Shown here: positions 51,170 through 58,825 of the stretch, piece after piece
Numbering within the stretch: position 1 is the first letter of the stretch
Layout: each line of letters starts with the position of its first letter
Origin: Halorussus salilacus
GTDB taxonomy: Archaea > Halobacteriota > Halobacteria > Halobacteriales > Haladaptataceae
Length of the DNA stretch: 64,000 nt
Assembly (NCBI RefSeq): GCF_024138125.1
Contig: NZ_CP099994.1
Coordinates: 278,100-342,099 of the forward strand
Direction of reading: 5' to 3'
Program-made: the position numbers and the translations under genes
Notes under the pieces: generated by a model
Database searches by the model: none
The model's input: the letters and a program-made list of their open reading frames with translations, nothing else
Told to the model about the DNA's origin: nothing

Positions 51170-52630
51170 TCACGCGACCACCGGCCGCGAGATGACCCAG
51201 AGCGACAGGACGGTGTAGCCGACCATCAGCGCGGTCAGTGGCGCGTGCCGCCGCGCGGTCCGGCCCGCCCCGCCCGCTCCGCCCGGCCCCGAGACGACCG
51301 CGTGGGCCGCGACCACGGCGACGACGTGGCCCCCGACCACGAGCAGGACCTGTCCGGCCCAGAACGCCGGGAGCGAGAGCCACGACAGCAACGCGAGCTC
51401 CGGCCCGCCGAGCAGGCCGACGAAGTCGCCGAGGCGCGTCAGGACGAACGCGGCGTTGTGCGCGAGTTCGTACCCGACCGCGATGGGGACGAGGGTGGGC
51501 GCGAGCGCCCTCGCGGCGCTCGCGGTTGACCGCGAGCGCCGCGAGGGCTCGCCCGCGCCCCTACCTCCGCCCGCGACCCGGCGGGTCAGGGCGGCGATTC
51601 CGGCGAACGCCGCGAGGAAGCCGAGATAGCCAAGCAGGTACAGCGGGGCCGAGACCGCGGGCCCGAGGCCGGTCGCCTCGCGAGCGGCGAACAGCAGGGC
51701 CTCGTATTCGGGCGAACTGGCGAAGCCATCGAAGCTGACGGTGTAGACTGTCGCGACGACGAACGCCGCGAGCGCGAGCGACCCGACGGGTCGCTCGCAC
51801 CCTCGCCACGGCGGCCGGGCCGAGAGTTCGAGGCCGCGGTCGGTCCGGGCGCGGGCGACGGGCGCGACCCGGCCGAACAGCCGGTAGAGCACCGCGAAGA
51901 AGTCGGCGCGCCGGAGCCACTCGGGACCGAACGCGACCGCGCCGAGGACCATCGCGGCGGCGTAGGCCGCCAGCAGGACCGCGGTCGTGGCCGGGCGAGT
52001 CGGCACCACGGTCAGGTTCTCCAGAACGCCGACGACCGCGAGGAAGCCCGCGAGCGCGGGCCACTCGCCGAGCCGGTCGGGATAGTCGGCGAGCGCGACG
52101 GTCTCGCCCTCCAACCGCGTCAGGCCGTCGTAGAGGGTCCGCCACGGCGAGAGCGCGGGCCACGGGTCGCCGACGAGCGCGGCGACCACCGCGAGGCCCT
52201 TCAGCCAGAGCGCCCAGACGAAGACGGTCGCGAGGTTCTCCGCGGGGGTCTGGGTGCCGACGAGTCCGGCGGCCAGCACGCCCGCGAACGCGAGCAGGAA
52301 GGCAGCGCGGGCGACCGCCCGCGCCGCGTCGGCGACCCGACCGGGCACGACCACCGAGGGGGACCGGCGGGGAGTCCGACCGGACTCCCCGCCGGTCCCG
52401 GGCGACGAGACCGAGAGGACGAGCGCGGTGAGCGCCACGGTCGCACCCGCGCCGAGGTAGAGCGCGTCGAGCGGAATCGGGGCCTCGAACCGGGTCGTCA
52501 CCTCGTGGGCGCTTGCGACGCCCGAGAGCGCGGCGAGCGAGAGGAGCGCGACGAACGAGAGGACGACCCGGGGCCGGACCTCGGGCCGGACCGCAGACAG
52601 GACCTTGGCGAGTCGGCGAAGCGACGCCAT
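51170..52630 (-). CDS. Polytopic membrane protein of unknown function
   Basis: A 486-aa protein with about 11-12 hydrophobic helices and an early Ala-rich signal-like segment ending SGVASAHEV. A conserved-looking charged loop (GDPWPALSPWRTLYDGLTRLEG) follows the fourth or fifth helix, and another lies around FGPEWLRRADFFAVLYRLFGRVAPVA. It is not a recognisable transporter family. The start at MASLRRLAKV was chosen because upstream in-frame sequence is low-complexity. It precedes the three-helix protein and regulator on the same strand, so the three may form one operon. Confidence 0.65.
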   Translation of the reverse strand: MASLRRLAKVLSAVRPEVRPRVVLSFVALLSLAALSGVASAHEVTTRFEAPIPLDALYLGAGATVALTALVLSVSSPGTGGESGRTPRRSPSVVVPGRVADAARAVARAAFLLAFAGVLAAGLVGTQTPAENLATVFVWALWLKGLAVVAALVGDPWPALSPWRTLYDGLTRLEGETVALADYPDRLGEWPALAGFLAVVGVLENLTVVPTRPATTAVLLAAYAAAMVLGAVAFGPEWLRRADFFAVLYRLFGRVAPVARARTDRGLELSARPPWRGCERPVGSLALAAFVVATVYTVSFDGFASSPEYEALLFAAREATGLGPAVSAPLYLLGYLGFLAAFAGIAALTRRVAGGGRGAGEPSRRSRSTASAARALAPTLVPIAVGYELAHNAAFVLTRLGDFVGLLGGPELALLSWLSLPAFWAGQVLLVVGGHVVAVVAAHAVVSGPGGAGGAGRTARRHAPLTALMVGYTVLSLWVISRPVVA

Positions 52631-52736
52631 GCCCGGACCTCCCCGCCGGGCGGCCAAAGGCGCGTCGGTCCGGCGCGGCGGGACAGCGGAAACGCCGGTG
52701 TGGAGACGCCGGACCAATCTGGCGAGCGCCCGGGAG

Positions 52737-52877
52737 TCACGCGAGCCGCGGGTCCGGGGCCTCTATCTCGGTGCCGCATCGGGGGCACTCGTACCGGGAG
52801 CCGCCCTCGACCGCGAAGGTCCGGGTCGGGCCGACGTACCAGCAGTTCGGACACCGGCGGATGGAGAGTCTGAGCAT
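52737..52877 (-). CDS. 46-aa zinc-ribbon protein
   Basis: A very small protein with CPNCWYVGPTRTF and YECPRCGTEIEA, a complete four-Cys zinc ribbon and little else. The start MLRLSIRR leaves a compact domain. Such mini zinc proteins are frequent in haloarchaea and mostly uncharacterised. Confidence 0.65.
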   Translation of the reverse strand: MLRLSIRRCPNCWYVGPTRTFAVEGGSRYECPRCGTEIEAPDPRLA

Positions 52878-52930
52878 TCGGGGGGTGTAGGGCCCAGACG
52901 GGCAAAAGCGAGTCGCCGGAGCCGAGCAAC

Positions 52931-53185
52931 TCAGTCGGCGGGGTCGTCTCGCGACGACCGGGCGAACCGGGAGACCAGAACGAGGCCCGAGACGAGGACC
53001 ATCGGGACGCCCCAGAGGAGGAGGACGAATCCGAAGGGCTCGCCACAGCCCGCGTCGCCCGCCGGGTCGCACGAGTCGGTCAGGAGGTCGGCCAGTCCGG
53101 CGAGGGCGAGCGCGAGCCCGGTTCCGACCCAGAAGACGGCGGCCTTGGTGACGGGGCGGAGTCGCGACCAGTCGAGGGCGGTCAT
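52931..53185 (-). CDS. Two-helix membrane protein
   Basis: An 84-aa protein with helices at about 14-32 (AVFWVGTGLALALAGLADL) and 49-67 (GFVLLLWGVPMVLVSGLVL) around a short loop holding two Cys (DSCDPAGDAGCGE). The family is not recognised. It starts at MTALDWSRLRP. It follows no clear operon, although the zinc ribbon is only about 50 bases away. Confidence 0.55.
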   Translation of the reverse strand: MTALDWSRLRPVTKAAVFWVGTGLALALAGLADLLTDSCDPAGDAGCGEPFGFVLLLWGVPMVLVSGLVLVSRFARSSRDDPAD

Positions 53186-53354
53186 CGGGTCGCGGTTCCC
53201 CCTCGGTCGGCAAGTGCTTTGGGTCGCGACGGTCTGCGGGTGCGATGCCACGGGTGGGCGTGAGAGACGGTCCAACGCATCGCCGAACCGGGCCGAATGC
53301 GGGGCGAGCGCGAGCCGAAGCAGTCATGTATCTTCGTTTAGGCTACACGAACGC

Positions 53355-53930
53355 ATGGAACGGGAACGGCTCGGACGGTTCGCGTCGGCTGGACTGGTAC
53401 CGCTGGGCGGGATGTTCGCCGTCCTCTCGCTCGCGCTCGGGGAGGTGGTCGGCGTCGCCTTCGGCGTGGCGAGTGCGGGAATCGGCGGCGTCTTCTACTC
53501 GGCGTCCGAGTGGCTGTTCGACGACGACGCCGAGTTCGATCTGACGACCGACCACTCGCTCGCGGTGAACCTCCTCCAGTTGGGTCTCGTCGTGTTCACG
53601 TTCGTCTTGCTCGCCTACTACGCGGGTGGCGTTCGGTCACTCGCGAGCGCGCTCGGGTCGGGTCTCTCCGCTCCGACGCCGCTCACGTACGCCGGGGCGG
53701 TTGCGGGCCTGCTCCTCGGGGGCGCGAGCGCCTACCTCACCCAGCGGTGGGAGACGCTCAGGGAGGCCAGCCGGTCGCTTCGGGTCACGACGGTCGGCTT
53801 CTCGCTGACGTTCGGCACGTATCTCGGCCTGCTGGTGGCGCAGCCGGACGCCGGACTCGTGTTCGCAGGCGTCTACGCGGCGAGTCGTCTCGCCGTCCTC
53901 GTCGGGGTGTACCTCCCCTCGCGGCGATAG
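53355..53930 (+). CDS. Six-helix membrane protein of unknown function
   Basis: A 191-aa protein starting MERERLGRFA, with about five or six hydrophobic helices (for example LVPLGGMFAVLSLALGEVVG, LLQLGLVVFTFVLLAYYAGG, VGFSLTFGTYLGLLVAQ). The acidic loop SEWLFDDDAEFDLTTDHS separates the first two and last four helices. No family is recognised. An AT-rich element (ATGTATCTT, 53325-53333) about 27 bases upstream supports this start; a long in-frame extension upstream is a shadow of other genes. A perfect hairpin follows. Confidence 0.65.
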   Translation: MERERLGRFASAGLVPLGGMFAVLSLALGEVVGVAFGVASAGIGGVFYSASEWLFDDDAEFDLTTDHSLAVNLLQLGLVVFTFVLLAYYAGGVRSLASALGSGLSAPTPLTYAGAVAGLLLGGASAYLTQRWETLREASRSLRVTTVGFSLTFGTYLGLLVAQPDAGLVFAGVYAASRLAVLVGVYLPSRR

Positions 53931-53940
53931 GTCTCGCGCG

Positions 53941-53968
53941 GCGGGCGACTCGCGAGCGAGTCGCCCGC
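53941..53968 (+). terminator. 13-bp hairpin after the six-helix membrane protein gene
   Basis: GCGGGCGACTCGC and its complement are separated by GA, starting about 10 bases past the stop. Confidence 0.6.
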
Positions 53969-54092
53969 CTCACGTCCCCGAGAAAACAGCGGAAACGCCG
54001 GGGTCGCCAGCGCCTCCCCGGCGGTGGTCGACGCGGCGCTCGTGAGCCACGCCCACCGAACCGTTCGACGACAACGGAAACCGCGGTGTGAA

Positions 54093-54122
54093 CCGGTCGG
54101 GCCGCCGAGGCGGCCCGACCGG
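54093..54122. repeat. 14-bp inverted repeat
   Basis: CCGGTCGGGCCGCC and its complement flank GA. It lies upstream of the tandem repeats and far from any stop codon, so its role is open. Confidence 0.45.
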
Positions 54123-54144
54123 ACGGGGGCGACGCCCAAGAGCG

Positions 54145-54284
54145 TCCGGACTGGGCCGGTGGACGCGACCCGACGGAAACGACCCGGTGGAACCGACTCC
54201 ACGGAAACGGTCCAGTGGACGCGACCCGACGGAAACGACCCGCTGGAACCGACTCCGCAGAAAGGACCCGGCAGGACCGGACGC
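54145..54284. repeat. Imperfect 28-bp tandem repeats
   Basis: Units begin near 54145 (degenerate), 54173, 54201, 54229 and 54257 with the core ACGGAAACGACCCG. Alternate units are most alike, giving a 56-base higher-order period. Confidence 0.7.
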
Positions 54285-54324
54285 GGGGCGAGATTTTACA
54301 AAACTCGGGGTGTATATTTGAAGT

Positions 54325-54876
54325 ATGCCTACAGTCGCAGTCGTCGGCGGCGGCCCGGCAGGGCTCAGCACCGCGCTCTTCACGGCCAAGAACGACCTCG
54401 ACACGCTGGTCTTCGACACCGACGAGACGTGGATGCACAAGGCGAAGCTGTACAACTACCCCGGCATCGATGAGGTCGGCGGCACCGAACTCTTAGAGCG
54501 GATGCGCGAGCAGGTCGAGCGCTTCGACGCCGACCTCCGGGTGGGCGAGGAGGTCACGGCGGTCGAGCAGGCCGACGGCGGATTCAGCGTCACCACCGAG
54601 GACGGCGAGTACGACGCCGACTACGTGGTGTTCGCGACCGGGACCGACACCGAACTCCCGGAGGAACTCGGCTGCGAGACGACCGACGACGGCCTCGTCG
54701 ACGTGGACCTCGACATGCGAACGAGCGTCGAGGACGCCTACGCGGTCGGGTCGATGATCCGCGACCAGACGTGGGAGGCGGTCATCTCCGCGGGCGACGG
54801 GGCGGCGGCCGCGCTCGCCATCCTGAGCACGGAGGCGGGCGAACCGGTCCACGACTTCGACACGCCCGGAGCGTAG
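54325..54876 (+). CDS. Half-length FAD-dependent oxidoreductase (thioredoxin-reductase-like FAD domain)
   Basis: A 183-aa flavoprotein. It starts with the Rossmann motif VAVVGGGPAGLSTALFTAKN and has FATGTDTELP and the C-terminal FAD motif DAYAVGSMIRDQTWEAVISAGDGAAAA (core VGSMIRD...GDGAAAA). It resembles the FAD half of thioredoxin reductase and lacks the inserted NAD(P)H domain and its CxxC, so it cannot be a classical reductase on its own. It may work with a partner or a different acceptor. A TATA-like TTTTACA is about 28 bases upstream. A small hairpin covers its stop. Confidence 0.8.
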   Translation: MPTVAVVGGGPAGLSTALFTAKNDLDTLVFDTDETWMHKAKLYNYPGIDEVGGTELLERMREQVERFDADLRVGEEVTAVEQADGGFSVTTEDGEYDADYVVFATGTDTELPEELGCETTDDGLVDVDLDMRTSVEDAYAVGSMIRDQTWEAVISAGDGAAAALAILSTEAGEPVHDFDTPGA

Positions 54877-54887
54877 CGACCCGCTAC
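54873..54887. terminator. Hairpin shared by two convergent stop codons
   Basis: GTAGCG-ACC-CGCTAC spans the TAG of the FAD gene and the TAG of the convergent lipoprotein gene, with only seven bases between the two stops. Confidence 0.5.
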
Positions 54888-56263
54888 TCGCTCGCGGAAT
54901 CGCGCAGTTCCGAGGCCACCGTCCGACTCGTCGGCGGCGTCGCCCGGGCGAGTTCGGCGGCCCTGACGTATCCGCCCAGGTCGTGGTCGATGTACCCGAC
55001 CCGAATCTCGTCGTCCGTTCTGGTGTCGGGGAGGCGTCCGTCGACGAACGAGATCACCCACGCCGCGTCGGTCACCACCGGTTCGACGAGGAGGGGGTTC
55101 GCCGACGAATCGAGCGCCGTTTCTACCGCGTCCACGGCGTCCTCGCGGAGGGTCCGCACGTCGTCGGCCGACTCGACGGTGACGAACTCGCCGTCCTCGA
55201 TTCGCTCGCGGAGCGACTCGAACGCCCGAATCCGCACGAGCGTCTCGTGGGCCCCGGTCACGACGCTCGCGCGCTGGCCCATCGACCGAGCGTCTTCGAG
55301 GGCGTAGGGGGTATCGACCGACGAGTAGAGTTCGGCGAGCGCCGCCCCCGCGGGCGCGTCGCCGAGCTCGCGGTCGACGAACGAGGAGGGGTCGTCGCGG
55401 TCGCCGTCGGGCAGGTCGCTCAGCCGACGCTCGACCGTCGCGGCGAGCGACTCGCCAGCGGTTCCGAGCGCCGACCCGAGTCGGCGCGAGTCGTCGAGCG
55501 ACGCGTCGAACCGGTCGTAGAAGTGGGCGGCGTCGTCGAGCGAGGCCCGCGCTCGTTCGAGCGCTCCGGCGGTCTCGCCGACCGCCATCGGGGTCTCGCG
55601 CGTCTCTCGCTCCGGGCCGCGTCGGGACTCGGGGTCTGTGACGCCGCGCCACTCGCGGGCCGCGCGCTCGACGAGCGATTCGATTGTCTCGTGGACGACC
55701 ACCGCCCGGACCGGGTCGTCGCCGACGTAGCGCCACCGGCGGCGGAAGTCGTCGAGCGCGTCCCCGACCGGGTCGGCGTCCCCGCGCACGTCGTCGCGGG
55801 TCAGTCCCTCCTCGATGGCCGCCCACGACGCCGCGACCGCCCGGGCGTCTCGGCGCGCGCTCCGGAGTTCCGCCGCGGCTTCGAGGTCGGATTCGGCGTC
55901 GGCCGCCGCGTCGAGCGCCCCGGTCGCGCCCTCGTAGGTGTCGGTGAGTTCCGCGCGTATCGCGCCGTTGGGCACGTCCCCCGAGTCCAGCGGCGCGGGC
56001 ACCGACGAGAGCGAGTCCCGCGCGCGGGACTCGCTCTCGTCGAGGTGCGCTCGCTCGATGTCGACCGGAATCGTAGCTGGCGCGGTCGGCGCGTCGGCCG
56101 AGACGACCTCGCGGAGGGCCGCTCCGTCGACCGTCACCTCCTCGTCGTTCCCGTCGCGGAAGTCGCCGACGAGGTCGGTACAGCCCGCGAACGCCCCACA
56201 GGCCGCGAGCGCGAGGAACCCTCGGCGGGTCGACCGCGGGAGTCGAGGCGTCTCGTCGGTCAT
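54884..56263 (-). CDS. Tat lipoprotein of unknown function, helical
   Basis: A 459-aa exported lipoprotein: STRRGFLALAACGAFAGC combines a Tat motif with a lipobox. The mature part is almost all helical and Asp/Ala/Arg-rich, without a recognisable catalytic motif; one segment (AERRLSDLPDGD-type) is repeated only loosely. Its start overlaps the stop of the next lipoprotein gene in an ATGA, so the two are a coupled pair. I do not know the family. Confidence 0.65.
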   Translation of the reverse strand: MTDETPRLPRSTRRGFLALAACGAFAGCTDLVGDFRDGNDEEVTVDGAALREVVSADAPTAPATIPVDIERAHLDESESRARDSLSSVPAPLDSGDVPNGAIRAELTDTYEGATGALDAAADAESDLEAAAELRSARRDARAVAASWAAIEEGLTRDDVRGDADPVGDALDDFRRRWRYVGDDPVRAVVVHETIESLVERAAREWRGVTDPESRRGPERETRETPMAVGETAGALERARASLDDAAHFYDRFDASLDDSRRLGSALGTAGESLAATVERRLSDLPDGDRDDPSSFVDRELGDAPAGAALAELYSSVDTPYALEDARSMGQRASVVTGAHETLVRIRAFESLRERIEDGEFVTVESADDVRTLREDAVDAVETALDSSANPLLVEPVVTDAAWVISFVDGRLPDTRTDDEIRVGYIDHDLGGYVRAAELARATPPTSRTVASELRDSASE

Positions 56264-57018
56264 CGCTCGTCCTCCGTGGTCGCGCTCGTCGTCGCGGCGC
56301 TACCCGCGTCCCCGTCGGTGGCGTTCGTCGTGACTGGGCGCGCGACCACCTCATCGTTGGTCTCGGTCTCTTGTGCGGTGGTGCGCAGGTGCGGCGGGAA
56401 GTGACACCCGTCGCCGCTCCACCCCGACCCGTGGCTGGTGACCGCCTCGGGGTCGAGGTCGTCGGGCACCCGAATGAACCACGCGGTGGTCTCCTCGGCA
56501 TCCTCCCCGCTCTCGGCCTCCGTCTCGCACTCGACCTCGGCGTCGCGGTGGTAGCTCCCGTACTGGGTGTCGATCTCGGTCGCCGACCATGTGACGTAGC
56601 AGAGTTCGAGCTCGTAGCACTCCCTGACCCGGTGGGTCTCGAAGTACACCGTCTCGGCTTCGAAGTCGGTCGCTTCGACGAACCGCCGAGCCTCCTCTGC
56701 ACCGTCGACCTCGGCGAGTCGGAGCCGTTCGGCCGCCTCGGCGGATGCGACGAATCCGCGCTGGCGAGTCCGGGTCGGGGGCGTCTCGCCATCGGCGGCG
56801 TCGGTGGTGGCGCCGTCGCCGCGGTCCTCGCGAGGCAGCCACGCCGCGGGGCCGTCGCCCGACATCCGAATCGCCCGCGTTTCGGGGTCGCGTTCGACGT
56901 TCTCCGGGCGGTTCGGCTCGGAGCGAGTCGAGGAGGTCCGGGACCCGTTGCACCCCGCGAGCGCCGCGAGGAGCGCGACCGAACCCGAGAGGAGGCGTCT
57001 GCGTGTGGTGGGGACCAT
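56260..57018 (-). CDS. Tat lipoprotein of unknown function, coupled to the helical lipoprotein
   Basis: A 252-aa exported lipoprotein starting MVPTTRRRLLSGSVALLAALAGC. The mature part has a Cys-containing centre (VRECYELELCYVTWSATEIDTQYGSYHRD, in parts RECYELELC and TWSATEID) and an acidic, Thr/Ala-rich C-terminus. It is the upstream member of the ATGA-coupled pair. The function is unknown; the two may form a surface complex. Confidence 0.65.
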   Translation of the reverse strand: MVPTTRRRLLSGSVALLAALAGCNGSRTSSTRSEPNRPENVERDPETRAIRMSGDGPAAWLPREDRGDGATTDAADGETPPTRTRQRGFVASAEAAERLRLAEVDGAEEARRFVEATDFEAETVYFETHRVRECYELELCYVTWSATEIDTQYGSYHRDAEVECETEAESGEDAEETTAWFIRVPDDLDPEAVTSHGSGWSGDGCHFPPHLRTTAQETETNDEVVARPVTTNATDGDAGSAATTSATTEDER

Positions 57019-57113
57019 ACTCGGAGCGATGGCGGCCCGGCCCTTAATTCGTGTCACTTCTATCGGAGGAATCGCGGGAGCGGGCACCCGAACTCCATAT
57101 ATCGGTATCGGGT

Positions 57114-58379
57114 TTACGGCCGGTGCCCGAACGCCGTACGAAGTTCCTCGCGCATGAACTCCCTGCGGAGTCGCCGCGCGCGCTCGTCCGAGAGGTAGTT
57201 CGACATGACGACCCTGGGGTCGCTACTGCCCTGCTCGGCCGCGATGTCCTCGACGCCCTCCAGCACCGCTTCGAGGACAGAGGTGTAGGTGTCGTACCAG
57301 AACCGGCGACAGAGCTGTGGGCTCGGTCGTTCGCCGTCGATCTCCTCGGGCAGTCCCGCGCGCTCGGCGAGGTCGCGGAACCACGCCCATATCCGCTCGC
57401 GGGTCACATGCGGGTCGTCGCCCTGCCGCGACGGGAAGAGGTGGCCGGTCCAGTCCTCCCGGTCGGCGAGTTCGTCGACGCGGGCGTCGAGCGCGTCGAG
57501 TCCGTAGACCACGTTGACCTCGCCCGGCCCGTTCTTGCGCTCGTCGAACGTGACGTACGGCGACTCGTCTTCCCCCACGTCGCGGACGAACTGCGAGACC
57601 CGGAGCGACGCGACCTCGTTGGCGCGCAGGCCCCACCCCGCGAGCGCCACGACCAGCAGGCGCTCGCGTGCGGTCTCGGCCGCGTCGACGAGCGCGCGGA
57701 CGTGTTCGGCCGCGAGCGGCGACGGGTCCGACTCCGCGGCCTGCCACTTGAACTCGTCGTAGAGACCGGTCGCGGGGTTGAGCGCCGCGAGTCGCCGTCC
57801 GACGAGGTGGTGATACCAGTCGTCGACGACGCTCCGAACCCTGGTCTTGGTCCGCGCGCCGTAGTCCCGGGCGTCGAGCCAGTCGAAGGCCGAGTAGCAG
57901 GCCCCGACCGCCTCGTGGCTCGGGGTCTCGCCGTCGCGGGCCACCGGCGAGAGGAGGTCGTCGGTGCCGTTGGCCTCGCGGTAGGCCCGGACGTAGAGGT
58001 TGAGGCGGCGGCGCTTGGTCTCGACGGTGGAGTCGGCCAGCGAGTGGCGGGTCCGACGCCGGTCGAGGAAGGCCTCTAGCGCCTCGCGGGTCTCTCCGTG
58101 GTCGGTCGCCCAGTCGTAGCCTCCCTCGCCGCCGAGTCCGAGGTCCTCGCGCCAGAAGTCGCCGAACGAGCGGCCGTGGTACCGACGCAGGGCGGCGAGG
58201 AACGCCCGGAGGTCGCTGTCGCGGAACCACTCGTGTGTTGGCCGGTGGTTCTCGGGGTCGCGTCCCTCGGCTTCGAGGCGGGGCGCGACGACCTCCCAGT
58301 AGAGGTCCCGGAAGTCCTCCAGCGAGCAGGTCGTCCAGCGGACATCGCCGAAGGGGTCCGAGTCGGGCGATTCGCTCAC
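57114..58379 (-). CDS. Tyrosine recombinase/integrase with altered catalytic residues
   Basis: A 421-aa tyrosine recombinase-like protein starting at GTG. An N-terminal SAM-like DNA-binding domain (about 20-210) is followed by the catalytic domain. Box I Arg is R252 (GWGLRANEVASLR), a beta-hairpin Lys is K282 (ERKNG) and the nucleophile is Y395 (SNYLSDE). In box II the usual HxxR reads Q355-L-C-R358, and the third-box His/Trp position is in GSSDPRV (Ser). It may still cut DNA slowly or act only in binding. No phage or plasmid genes accompany it. The neighbouring restriction-modification gene and a tRNA T-loop-like fragment suggest an integrated islet. Confidence 0.75.
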   Translation of the reverse strand: MSESPDSDPFGDVRWTTCSLEDFRDLYWEVVAPRLEAEGRDPENHRPTHEWFRDSDLRAFLAALRRYHGRSFGDFWREDLGLGGEGGYDWATDHGETREALEAFLDRRRTRHSLADSTVETKRRRLNLYVRAYREANGTDDLLSPVARDGETPSHEAVGACYSAFDWLDARDYGARTKTRVRSVVDDWYHHLVGRRLAALNPATGLYDEFKWQAAESDPSPLAAEHVRALVDAAETARERLLVVALAGWGLRANEVASLRVSQFVRDVGEDESPYVTFDERKNGPGEVNVVYGLDALDARVDELADREDWTGHLFPSRQGDDPHVTRERIWAWFRDLAERAGLPEEIDGERPSPQLCRRFWYDTYTSVLEAVLEGVEDIAAEQGSSDPRVVMSNYLSDERARRLRREFMREELRTAFGHRP

Positions 58380-58825
58380 GCGTTCGACCCTCCCGGAGGG
58401 GCGTTTGCCCCGACCGAGTCGAGCGCGGGCGAGATTCCGGGAGAAAGCCCGCGCGCTTCGCGGGGCCGGGATTTGAAGACCGCCATATCTGGTACTCTCG
58501 CCACTTCTATCTTATTTCTTATGGTTCCGTGGAGATAACGGTCCGGGACAGACTGTCAGACCCACGCCAATCGAGGATGTGGCCGGGTGCGAATGAATAA
58601 ATCATATTCTGCGATATAGAATTTCGAGGGGAGATACCGGATGTTGCTGATAACAAAATCCGTGCATACGGTTCGAAAGCCACTCACTAAACCATCTGCT
58701 CCGGTCGATTTCGTACCTTCGCCTCGGATTCAAAATCCAACGTAGGAAGCCCCAAAGCACGGCATCCACACCCCTGCATTGTCGAGCGAGCACGTCCCCA
58801 GAATTAGCGGTGTAATATACGGGCG
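58380..58825. other. Intergenic region upstream of the integrase
   Basis: This 446-base gap is GC-rich at the left and turns AT-richer rightward. I see a tRNA-like fragment (58460-58480) and no credible gene; short frames to the right (58602-58892) overlap the 3' end of the R-M gene and have no protein-like features. Confidence 0.5.
58460..58480 (-). other. tRNA 3'-end-like fragment (possible att remnant)
   Basis: On the minus strand TTCAAATCCCGGCCCCGCG reads as a tRNA T-loop (TTCAAATC) followed by T-stem and acceptor-like bases. The matching 5' T-stem is missing, so it is not a whole tRNA. It is 80 bases upstream of the integrase start. Confidence 0.35.

Larger units (their letters stand above)
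53931..54324. other. Intergenic region with hairpins and 28-bp repeats
   Basis: This 394-base gap has no credible gene. It contains a terminator hairpin, a second hairpin and four to five imperfect tandem repeats. The promoter of the FAD protein (TTTTACA, 54293-54299) is near its end. Confidence 0.55.

Noticed and set aside
52605..53354. N-terminal extension of the six-helix membrane protein
   Set aside because: The extra 250 residues are Arg/Ser-rich and antisense to small genes; a promoter element fits the internal start at 53355.
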